Assembly: GCA_013151235.1 (NCBI GenBank)
Contig: JAADIO010000048.1
Coordinates: 26,772 to 90,771 of the forward strand
Direction: 5' to 3'
Length of the DNA stretch: 64,000 nt
Source of the DNA: Deltaproteobacteria bacterium
Lineage (GTDB): Bacteria > CG2-30-53-67
Shown here: positions 43,347 through 50,331 of the stretch, piece by piece
Position numbering within the stretch: position 1 is the first letter of the stretch
Layout: each line of letters opens with the position of its first letter
The notes under the pieces: model-generated
What the model saw: the letters and a program-made list of their open reading frames with translations, nothing else
Database searches by the model: none
Told to the model about the DNA's origin: nothing
Translations under genes and position numbers: made by a program

Positions 43347-43548
43347 TGCAAAGATCAAAAACGACTATGCCGAATACATAGCCCGGTTGACTCGGCAATT
43401 GTGGGCCTATCAGCAAAGCCATTTCCCCCGGTGGGAAGAGTATCTTGAAAAGCCCGAAGATGGTACAGGCAGGCCGCCTGTGTTTCTCAAGGAGAAAGCC
43501 GAGGGGAACGGAACCTCTTGGGGTCAGACTTTGTTGTTTTTATATTGA
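43339..43548 (+). CDS. Small protein gene, 3' end replaced by RAYT element
   Basis: 69 codons from GTG 43339, overlapping the stop of the nuclease-like gene by 8 bp, with GGGAG 6 bp upstream. The native part reads DYAEYIARLTRQLWAYQQSH and PRWEEYLEKPE. From about codon 56 the sequence (TSWGQTLLFLY) is encoded by the left end of the RAYT element (TTGGGGTCAGACTTTG at 43518), so the original C-terminus is lost. No function assigned. The overlap suggests it worked with the upstream protein. Confidence 0.55.
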   Translation: MSDAKIKNDYAEYIARLTRQLWAYQQSHFPRWEEYLEKPEDGTGRPPVFLKEKAEGNGTSWGQTLLFLY

Positions 43549-44565
43549 CACCGGCATACGAATCTGTTATCGATTTACAATGGCCAGGAAACCTCGGGTA
43601 CAATATCAGGGAGCTTTCTATCATGTTATTGCCAGGGGCAATCAGCGTCAAAAGGTCTTCCTTGATGACGAAGATTACCAGCAGTACCGGAACCGCCTGA
43701 TCACCTACCAGAAACGCTATTGCTGTACGTTCTATGCTTACGTCCTTATGTCAAACCATGTTCATCTGTTGATTGAACAGGGGGAAACAGACCTATCCAA
43801 AATCATGCAAGGGCTTCAGCAAAGTTACACCATGTACTTCAACAAAAAGTACGGCAAGACAGGTCATCTCTTTCAAGGAAGATACAAAGCCATCATCTGT
43901 GACAGGGATGCCTATCTGTTAGAACTGATCCGGTATATACATCTGAATCCTGTTCGAGCGGGAATTACAAAGTTGCCGGACGACTATATCTGGAGTAGCC
44001 ACCATGCATATCTCTCAGGGAGGTCCTCGTTTTGGCTTGAAGTAGAAATGCCGCTGGCCTGTTTGGCGAAGAGCAGAAAGAAAGCGGTTTCTTTATATAA
44101 GGATTTTATCAATGTTGCAGTAAACGATGGGTATAGAGAAGACCTCTATGAAGTCAAAGAACAGCGTTATCTTGGAGAAGACAAATTTGTAGAAAAGTTA
44201 GAGAAGCGGTTTGTCAGGGGAAAACCAATACGTTTTCCTGTTGCTCTGGACATGGATGCACTTGTTGTGAAGATCGGAAGGTCTTTCAAGGTGCCCGTTG
44301 GGAGGATAATGGACCACACTCGAAGCAGAGATGCTGCATTGTGCAGAGCTGTGACGGCCTATGTTGCGAAGGAAGTGGGAAGCATTACTTTGGGGGAGGT
44401 GGCACGCTACTTTGCTCGGGACCCGGTGTCCATAAGTATCGGGGTGAGAAAGCTCAGAGAGAGGTTAGAAGATGATGCTGAACTTGCTGCACAAATGAAT
44501 AGGATAGAGAAGTCTTTAAGAAAAGGGCGGCGAGTAAAATATAAAATTAGCAAAGTCTGACCCCA
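43518..44565 (+). mobile_element. RAYT element with terminal inverted repeats
   Basis: Left end TGGGGTCAGACTTTG (43519-43533) matches the reverse of CAAAGTCTGACCCCA at 44551-44565. Similarity extends inward through AT-rich DNA (TTTTTATATT). It contains one intact transposase gene. A promoter-like TTGACA (43545-43550), a 17-bp spacer and TATCGA precedes the gene. The transposase stop codon lies inside the right repeat. Confidence 0.75.
43580..44560 (+). CDS. REP-associated tyrosine transposase with DnaA-like C-terminal domain
   Basis: 326 aa. Y1/HUH endonuclease of the RAYT class: N-terminal MARKPRVQYQGAFYHVIARG, the HUH motif His60-Val-His62 in MSNHVHLLIE, and the catalytic helix AYLLELIRYIHLNPVRAG (Tyr112 or Tyr119). 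The last roughly 100 residues resemble the DnaA domain IV/Trp repressor-like HTH (MDALVVKIGRSFKVPVGRIM and VARYFARDPVSISIGVRKLR), a known fusion in this class. Apparently intact. It lies in the accessory island. Confidence 0.92.
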   Translation: MARKPRVQYQGAFYHVIARGNQRQKVFLDDEDYQQYRNRLITYQKRYCCTFYAYVLMSNHVHLLIEQGETDLSKIMQGLQQSYTMYFNKKYGKTGHLFQGRYKAIICDRDAYLLELIRYIHLNPVRAGITKLPDDYIWSSHHAYLSGRSSFWLEVEMPLACLAKSRKKAVSLYKDFINVAVNDGYREDLYEVKEQRYLGEDKFVEKLEKRFVRGKPIRFPVALDMDALVVKIGRSFKVPVGRIMDHTRSRDAALCRAVTAYVAKEVGSITLGEVARYFARDPVSISIGVRKLRERLEDDAELAAQMNRIEKSLRKGRRVKYKISKV

Positions 44566-44571
44566 GGACTT

Positions 44572-44619
44572 GGGGATCTTTCCCTGCATCTCCGTGCGGA
44601 GTTCAGCCCGGCGGATTGA
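44572..44619 (+). pseudogene. Vestigial 3' end of a MetE-like gene
   Basis: Codes for LGDLSLHLRAEFSPAD plus stop, closely matching the C-terminus VRDLSLHLRSEFGSAG of the intact gene at 40824-41876. At DNA level 22 bp (GGGATCTTTCCCTGCATCTC plus 2) are identical, followed by scattered differences. It marks the right edge of the 41877-44571 island. Confidence 0.8.
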
Positions 44620-44669
44620 TGCCGCACCCTGAATCTTCATCTTCATTTTTTTTCCAGAACGAAATATTC

Positions 44670-44698
44670 TTGACATCCGTTTTGGAACATGGTCTAAT
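44670..44698 (+). promoter_or_regulatory. Promoter for cspA and its leader
   Basis: TTGACA (44670-44675), a 17-bp spacer, TCTAAT (44693-44698). The start would be near 44705, giving a cold-shock-type leader of about 140 nt. Confidence 0.6.
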
Positions 44699-44752
44699 GC
44701 CGTGCAAGTAGAGGGTTGTGCAGACTTATCATCGTGAATTGGTAACATGAAA

Positions 44753-44780
44753 GCCGCCCGATTATACGGGTGGTTTTTTT
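44753..44780 (+). terminator. Terminator-like hairpin in the cspA leader
   Basis: CCGCCCG-ATTATA-CGGGTGG (44754-44772) followed by seven T (44774-44780). It lies between the promoter and cspA, so it would either release a small RNA of about 75 nt or attenuate cspA. Confidence 0.65.
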
Positions 44781-44845
44781 CCCACTGAACGGTTGAGGTT
44801 GCACATGGATTTACGGTTTGGATCCTGAGAGGAAAAGGAGAAGAG

Positions 44846-45046
44846 ATGTCAGAAGGAACAGTAAAGTGGTTTAACGACGGCAAGGGGTATGGTTTCATTG
44901 AACAGGAAGATGGTCCTGATGTGTTTGTCCATTTTTCCGCCATCCAGGAAGAGGGGTTCAAAACTCTGGAAGAAGGTCAGCGGGTGAGTTTTGACGTGAG
45001 CGAAGGACAGAAAGGGCCCCAGGCCTCGAATGTCGTCCGCCTGTAA
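44846..45046 (+). CDS. cspA: Cold-shock domain protein
   Basis: 66 aa CSD. It starts [20 protein letters not shown] with RNP1 KGYGFI and RNP2 VFVHF, typical nucleic-acid chaperone length. Strong ribosome site AAAAGGAG. It has its own promoter, a long leader with a hairpin, and a strong terminator, hence monocistronic. Confidence 0.97.
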   Translation: MSEGTVKWFNDGKGYGFIEQEDGPDVFVHFSAIQEEGFKTLEEGQRVSFDVSEGQKGPQASNVVRL

Positions 45047-45070
45047 ATTATTCCATCATTGTCAATCCAA

Positions 45071-45101
45071 AAGCTCCATGAGTGATCATGGAGCTTTTTT
45101 T
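45071..45101 (+). terminator. Intrinsic terminator after cspA
   Basis: Perfect 10-bp stem AAGCTCCATG/CATGGAGCTT with loop AGTGAT, then a run of seven T (45095-45101). Confidence 0.9.
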
Positions 45102-45160
45102 GTTTTTTGATGAGGAATGGTGTACTATAATTTTTCCGGTTTTTCGGGAGAGCGTGCAGG

Positions 45161-46126
45161 ATGTCGTACAAGCGCAGGTTGCAGAAGATGATCTTGTCCA
45201 GGGTGGTTTTGTTCGGGTGTCTCGGCATGCTGGTCGTCCTGTTTGCTTGTCATCCGGCAAACGAAAACGAAGCGAATTTACAGCAGATCCGGGTGGTGGC
45301 CAGCATCTACCCTCTTGCGGATTTTGTCCGGAATGTGGGTGGAGACCGGGTTGTGGTCATGACACTGCTGCCGCCGGGGGCAAGTCCCCATGTTTTCTCT
45401 CCCGCGCCGAGGGATCTTGCAAAAATATCCGGCGCCCGGCTTTTCGTGAAGATCGGTTTGGGGTTCGAGTTCTGGGCGGAAGGTTTTCTGCCGTCTGAAA
45501 CGGTCGGTTCCCTTGAAGTTGTGGACACCTCCCGGGGCATCAGGACCCTGGACGGTGCGGTCGGGCAACCGAACGGCGGGCGGATTGCCAATCCCCATCT
45601 CTGGCTGGACCCGTTACGTGCCATGGAGCAGGTGGGGCGGATTCGGGATGCGCTCATCCGGATCGATCCCGCACACAGGATGGAGTATGAAAAGAATACG
45701 CGTGCCTACCTGGCGCAATTGCAACAGCTTGATCGGGAGATCCGGGCGACGGTCGCAACCTTTCCGAAACGTCTCTTTGTTGCGATCCATCCCTCCTGGC
45801 GTTATTTTGCCCGCCGCTATGGACTGCCGGAAGGGGGGGTGATTGAGAAAACGCCGGGGAAAGAACCGACGCCGACGGAGTTGATCCGGATGGTTCAACG
45901 AATTCGGAAGGCGGGGGGGGCGGTGATCGTCGCAGAACCGCAGTTAAATGACAAAGCCGCCCGTGTTCTGGCGGCGGAGACAGGCGCTGTGATCGTCCGG
46001 ATGGACCCCCTCGGCACACCCGGGGATGCAGAGCGATCAACCTATCTGAAACTGATGCGCTACAATCTGAGTCATCTGAAACGAGGTTACCTGACCGTTG
46101 TGGATTTCGGGGGAGGTGCCGGGTGA
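45161..46126 (+). CDS. znuA: Zinc/manganese ABC transporter substrate-binding lipoprotein
   Basis: 321 aa, cluster A-I (ZnuA/TroA) protein. Signal and lipobox LVVLFAC anchor it to the outer leaflet of the inner membrane. Metal ligands are His in GASPHVFSP, His in NPHLWLDP, His in AIHPSW and the C-terminal EPQ/MDPLG region. There is no His-rich loop between the first two ligands, which is often long in strict zinc binders, so Mn or Fe is also possible. It overlaps the ATPase gene by 4 bp (GTGA). Confidence 0.9.
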   Translation: MSYKRRLQKMILSRVVLFGCLGMLVVLFACHPANENEANLQQIRVVASIYPLADFVRNVGGDRVVVMTLLPPGASPHVFSPAPRDLAKISGARLFVKIGLGFEFWAEGFLPSETVGSLEVVDTSRGIRTLDGAVGQPNGGRIANPHLWLDPLRAMEQVGRIRDALIRIDPAHRMEYEKNTRAYLAQLQQLDREIRATVATFPKRLFVAIHPSWRYFARRYGLPEGGVIEKTPGKEPTPTELIRMVQRIRKAGGAVIVAEPQLNDKAARVLAAETGAVIVRMDPLGTPGDAERSTYLKLMRYNLSHLKRGYLTVVDFGGGAG

Positions 46127-46917
46127 CAAAGGAACGGAAGGTCGTTGTCGAAACCCGTCACCTCCATGTTGCCATCAACGGTTGTGCCGTACTGAAGGAT
46201 GTGAATCTGCGTCTCCTTGAAAACTCCTTTACCGGTCTCATCGGTCCCAACGGGGGAGGGAAGACTACCCTCCTTCGAACCTTGCTCGGTTTAATTCGTC
46301 CGGAGAGCGGGGAAGTCCTTGTTGAAGGACAACGACTCGGGACGGGCAGGAAAGGTGCCTGGGTGATGGGGTACGTTCCGCAACAGATCCGGATCGACAG
46401 GCGGTTTCCCCTTTCCGTACTCGATGCAGTTGTCATGGGGCGTTACGGGACGATCGGACTGGGGCGCCGTGCCGGTCGCAGGGATCGGGAAATCGCTCTC
46501 GACTGTCTTGATCGTGTCGGTCTGGTACACTTGGCCCGCGTCCGGATCGGCGATCTTTCCGGAGGGGAACAGCAGCGTGTTTTTATTGCCCGCGCCCTTT
46601 CCGCCTCTCCGAAGGTCTTGATTCTTGATGAACCGATGGCGGCCGTCGATGTGGCGGCACAGGACGGTTTTTACCGTCTGATCAAAAAGTTACAGCAGAG
46701 CTATTCCCTGACCGTGGTCATGGCAACCCATGACATCGGGGTTGTACCGATTTACTGTGACGCCATTGCCTGCCTCAACCGGACGCTCCATCTTCACGGT
46801 CGTCCGGAGGAGATCCTGAAGAATGAGGTTTTCAAAAAGCTCTACGGGTCGGAAGTGGAAGTGGTGATGCACGGAAAGCTTCCCCACCGGATGATCGGAG
46901 GCCATCCGCATGGCTGA
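46123..46917 (+). CDS. znuC: Zinc/manganese ABC transporter ATPase
   Basis: 264 aa. Walker A GPNGGGKTT, signature LSGGEQQRVFIARAL, Walker B KVLILDEPMAAVD, and H-loop MATHDIG. GTG start overlapping the znuA stop, with ribosome site GGGGGAGGTG. It overlaps znuB by 8 bp. One tightly coupled three-gene transporter. Confidence 0.93.
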   Translation: MTKERKVVVETRHLHVAINGCAVLKDVNLRLLENSFTGLIGPNGGGKTTLLRTLLGLIRPESGEVLVEGQRLGTGRKGAWVMGYVPQQIRIDRRFPLSVLDAVVMGRYGTIGLGRRAGRRDREIALDCLDRVGLVHLARVRIGDLSGGEQQRVFIARALSASPKVLILDEPMAAVDVAAQDGFYRLIKKLQQSYSLTVVMATHDIGVVPIYCDAIACLNRTLHLHGRPEEILKNEVFKKLYGSEVEVVMHGKLPHRMIGGHPHG

Positions 46918-47767
46918 AATCTTTTCCTACGGATTTATGCAGAAAGCGTTGATGGCCGGCGCCATGGTCAGTGTGATCTGCTCCCTGATCTCTTTTTTTG
47001 TCCTCGTGAACCGTCTCTCCTTTATCGGCGTCGGGATTTCCCATGCATCTTTCGGCGGTGTGGCCATCGGTGTCGCCTTGGGTGTGGATCCCACACTGTC
47101 GGCAATTCTCTTTGCGGTCCTGACCGCCTGGCTGATCGGTCTCGTCAGCCGAAAGGGGATGCTCCATGAGGATACGACGATCGGGATCTTCTACGCCGCC
47201 GCCATGGCCCTGGGGGTCGTGATTATCGGACTTTCAAAAGGATACAACGTCGATCTTTTCGGTTATCTCTTCGGAAATATTCTGGCCGTTACCCGGCAGG
47301 ATTTGTGGCTGATCCTGTTTCTGGGGCTTTCCGTGATCGGGCTTTTGGCCTTCTTTTTCAAAGAGCTTCTCTACATCAGTTTTGATGAAGAGTCCGCCCA
47401 GGTGAGTGGTGTCCCGGTGACCTTTCTCTATTATCTTCTCCTGACCCTCATGGCGGTGACCATCGTCATTTCCATGAAGGTCGTAGGGATCATTCTCGTT
47501 TCGGCGCTTCTGGTGATTCCCGCTGCCGCCGCCTATGAAGTCAGCGGTGATTTCCGAACCGTTCTCATTGTTTCCGTCTGCATCGGTCTCCTCTCCGCCC
47601 TGGGCGGTCTTTTCCTTTCCGTCCGGTTGAATACCGCCTCCGGTGCTACGATTGTCCTCCTTGCGGCTGCGATATTTCTGGTCTTTTTCATGTTCCGGTT
47701 TCTCCGGGACCGTTTTTTCAGTTTTTCTTCCGGGACCCGGTGTGCGGTGGAGAAGAATGGGGACTGA
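46910..47767 (+). CDS. znuB: Zinc/manganese ABC transporter permease
   Basis: 285 aa ABC-3 family permease with eight to nine transmembrane helices. Characteristic segments are GVGISHASFGGVAIGV, the EDTTIGIFYAAAMALG coupling loop and VVGIILVSALLVIPAAAAY. Last gene of znuACB. Confidence 0.93.
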   Translation: MAEIFSYGFMQKALMAGAMVSVICSLISFFVLVNRLSFIGVGISHASFGGVAIGVALGVDPTLSAILFAVLTAWLIGLVSRKGMLHEDTTIGIFYAAAMALGVVIIGLSKGYNVDLFGYLFGNILAVTRQDLWLILFLGLSVIGLLAFFFKELLYISFDEESAQVSGVPVTFLYYLLLTLMAVTIVISMKVVGIILVSALLVIPAAAAYEVSGDFRTVLIVSVCIGLLSALGGLFLSVRLNTASGATIVLLAAAIFLVFFMFRFLRDRFFSFSSGTRCAVEKNGD

Positions 47768-47797
47768 AAAGATCTTCTGCGGTTTTGATCACCAGCG

Positions 47798-48064
47798 TTA
47801 CATCAAACAACCGACAACCTGCCCTTCGTGGGTCCCCCCGTCATCGGCCCGCATACGGGTGAAGCGATTCGGCCCGTTGAAGATTCTTATCCCATTTTCG
47901 TAGGCTGCCTTTTCTTCATGGGTGAGCCAGATCACCCCGGGGTTGTTGCATCGACCGCAGATCAGCGCCGTATCGGGGTAGCCGACCGGTTTTACATAAG
48001 CCACATATTCCTGTTTCCTTCCCCGGGGCCAGCAGTGGACCTCGATACACCTGCAAATTGACAT
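47798..48064 (-). CDS. Small cysteine-rich hypothetical protein
   Basis: 88 aa from an ATG behind AGGAGG. Cys-rich start MSICRCIEVHCWPRGRKQEY, then YPDTALICGRCNNPGVIWL with a CxxC pair. Together these could bind zinc. I do not recognise a named family, though similar small ORFs are, as far as I recall, common hypotheticals. It lies on the strand opposite to both neighbours, with its 3' end facing znuB. Confidence 0.65.
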   Translation of the reverse strand: MSICRCIEVHCWPRGRKQEYVAYVKPVGYPDTALICGRCNNPGVIWLTHEEKAAYENGIRIFNGPNRFTRMRADDGGTHEGQVVGCLM

Positions 48065-48163
48065 TCTTGCCTCCTTGACAGAAATATCCTGCACTGATAT
48101 TTTGGTGCAAAGATACAAATAACGATACAGGCTTTCATATTGTATATCATGAAAGGAGAGGGG

Positions 48164-49138
48164 ATGTATACCGAACCGGATCGATCGATCAACTACGTCC
48201 TGGTTGCGATTATCATCATTCTGCTGGGATGCGCAATCTTTTTCTATGTCGAACGGGACCGGGTGGGGCAATGGCTCTCAAAGGATCGGATTGAACAGGA
48301 GAAGTCGGCTCTTGAAGAGAGGATTGCCACCCTGGAGGATGAGGTCTCAAGCCTGAAAAAAGAGGCAGCCCTGCAAGCCCCGCCGCAGGCGGTTCCGGAG
48401 GCCCGGAAAGAAGAGGTCTTCGGGAAGAAGCAGGAACCCGTATCGAGGGGAGAAGAAGAAAACTCTCCTGCAACATCTTCCACGGAAGATGAATGCCGTG
48501 ACCTGAATAACCGACTGGACCATTTCTGCAACTACCTGAATGGCCGGGAATATGTTTCCGCTTACGGATTGAAAGAGGGGGTTTGCCGACATTTTCAGGA
48601 TTTGCTCCCCCGCCTGATGAAGAGGCCTCCCGTGGTGGTTCGGGAAACGGATGATCTGTTGCGGGTCCTTCACAATAACGCCCATTTCTTCCGGGTCCTG
48701 GGAAAGAAGAACACCCTTCTGCTGCGGGACATTCTCCGCTATGACGGGGATATGATGGAGTCTGTTTTTGCACTTCTCTACCGGACGCTCACAGAAGGTG
48801 TCTCCTGCAGGAAAGCGGGAGCGGGCCTGTCGGTTTCACTTCCCCTGCGGGGAAGCTATGATTATGCCGTCTATTTTCTGAATACCCTGGGGGGGCGCTC
48901 CTATCTCATGCGCAGGGATTCCCGGGTGCGGATGCTGACACAGTATTACTCCATTCTCATCCTCGACCGGGCCAATGACGCCCACCTCAACCGGTGGGGA
49001 ATGGATATTCGTTATCCCTTGAATGCCCTGATCTCGGATATCCGGGGGGCGGCCAATCTCGAAAAACGGACGGAATATTTACATACCCTGAATGTCTTGC
49101 AGAAAAAATATCGTAAACGTTACGGGGCCGCGGGATGA
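48164..49138 (+). CDS. Hypothetical single-pass membrane protein
   Basis: 324 aa from the ATG at 48164 (ribosome site AGGAGAGGGG). One N-terminal membrane helix (YVLVAIIIILLGCAIFFYV), a coiled coil (about 40-70), a Pro/Glu-rich linker, then a helical domain with paired cysteines (ECRDLNNRLDHFC, VCRHFQDLL). No family recognised. Its last 19 bp overlap the 3' end of the convergent DUF4340 gene. Confidence 0.65.
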   Translation: MYTEPDRSINYVLVAIIIILLGCAIFFYVERDRVGQWLSKDRIEQEKSALEERIATLEDEVSSLKKEAALQAPPQAVPEARKEEVFGKKQEPVSRGEEENSPATSSTEDECRDLNNRLDHFCNYLNGREYVSAYGLKEGVCRHFQDLLPRLMKRPPVVVRETDDLLRVLHNNAHFFRVLGKKNTLLLRDILRYDGDMMESVFALLYRTLTEGVSCRKAGAGLSVSLPLRGSYDYAVYFLNTLGGRSYLMRRDSRVRMLTQYYSILILDRANDAHLNRWGMDIRYPLNALISDIRGAANLEKRTEYLHTLNVLQKKYRKRYGAAG

Positions 49139-50139
49139 TTCGCCGTTTTCTCTTTCCTGCCGGCCGTCCCGCCGGAGGCCGGCGCTTTTGCGGAGACGAC
49201 CAGTTTCGCCGGATCTTTCATGATCCGTTCGGCCTTCCATTCCGAGAGGTAAAAGGGATAAGGACTTTCCGAAGAGGTCGCCCGGTAACGGTTTCCCACC
49301 TTTTTGAAGATCCTTACCGTGTATGTTTTCGTCCCTTTCAGTTTGACCGAATAGATCGGCGTCTCCGTTTCCTTCAGGCCTTTTGAATCCTCAATGAAAC
49401 CGTCGCATCGCAGATGAGTGAGAGCAGCGACCACTTCGTCTATTGCCCCTTCCTCTGCCTTTTTTCCGTCGGGGGTCTGCCAACGCTCTGGTGGGGGGAC
49501 GGACTCGGCGCTCTTCTCTTTTTGAGGCTCTTCCGATTTTGCAGTAACCGTAGGTGACTTGACGAAGGTAGCCGTCTGTTTCCCTTGGGAGAGGATGACC
49601 TGTCGAATTTTTCCATTCAGGGGCAGGACTTCTTTGTCCCGCAGTTCCGGCACCTTTTTGTTGAAGAGGATCGAGAGGTTTTCTTCTGCGAGGTAGACCC
49701 CTTTTTCTTTGGGAAGCTTGACAAAGGTCTGTTGGCGGGAGGAGGTGACTTTTCCGATCCCGACCTCCCGAAGGAGTTTGTCCCCCTGGTAGAGTTGCAC
49801 GTCGATCCGCTTGTCCTCCTCCAGGTCATAAAGGTTGTAGTTTCCTGATTCCGAGGTGAGGGCCGTCAGATTCAGTTGGACAATTCCGTCAACCATCTCT
49901 TTTACCATGGAGGGATCGGCGGGGTATTTCCGGGGAAGAATCACCCACCGGTCGTCGACCTTTTTCAGTGTCAGATCCTGTTTCCCGTTGTGGATATGCA
50001 GCCGGGTAACATCTTTGGCTGTAACCGGAGGGAGTTTGGGGAGGATGTAGTTGGTCTTTCCTTTCTTGTGCAACACCAGGTAGGTCGAAAGCGCTGCGAT
50101 GATCAGGACGAGGATCAGGATTTCTTTTTTCCCTTTCAT
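49120..50139 (-). CDS. DUF4340 domain protein
   Basis: 339 aa with an N-terminal membrane anchor (KKEILILVLIIAALSTYLVL) and periplasmic beta-rich repeats typical of DUF4340 (VTRLHIHNGKQDLTLKKVDD, WVILPRKYPADPSMVKEMVD). DUF4340 genes usually follow GldG-type genes of ABC exporters, as here. The region around residues 215-245 (SEEPQKEKSAESVPPPERWQ) is a charged linker. The start at 50139 follows GGGAGAAG. A palindromic repeat separates it from the gldG-like gene. Confidence 0.82.
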   Translation of the reverse strand: MKGKKEILILVLIIAALSTYLVLHKKGKTNYILPKLPPVTAKDVTRLHIHNGKQDLTLKKVDDRWVILPRKYPADPSMVKEMVDGIVQLNLTALTSESGNYNLYDLEEDKRIDVQLYQGDKLLREVGIGKVTSSRQQTFVKLPKEKGVYLAEENLSILFNKKVPELRDKEVLPLNGKIRQVILSQGKQTATFVKSPTVTAKSEEPQKEKSAESVPPPERWQTPDGKKAEEGAIDEVVAALTHLRCDGFIEDSKGLKETETPIYSVKLKGTKTYTVRIFKKVGNRYRATSSESPYPFYLSEWKAERIMKDPAKLVVSAKAPASGGTAGRKEKTANHPAAP

Positions 50140-50205
50140 TGTATCTTCTCCCGCTGTTGAGGGTTGTGTCCATCCAGATTGATGGACTCGCAAGAAGTCC
50201 TATAG

Positions 50206-50331
50206 GATGGCACAGCAAAAAGATCCGAATGCAAGGAGCGAAAGTTTTGAGGAGTGAGGCGTACTTTTTTGTACGTCGAAGCGAACTCAAAACCTGATAA
50301 ACGTAGCAAGCGGACTTTTTGCAAAGCCATC
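50206..50331 (-). repeat. Palindromic MITE-like repeat, copy B
   Basis: 126 bp, reverse orientation to copy A at 18181 and about 75-80% identical by eye. It starts (minus strand) GATGGCTTTGCAAAAAGTCC and ends in GTGCCATC. The end pair GATGGC/GCCATC replaces GACGGC/GCCGTC of copy A, a compensatory change. Its first two bases complete the stop codon of the upstream gldG-like gene. CT flanks both sides. Confidence 0.85.

Noticed and set aside
45121-45160. Zur-type operator upstream of znuA
   Set aside because: The sequence has AT-rich stretches but no palindrome close to known Zur or MntR boxes, so I do not claim one.
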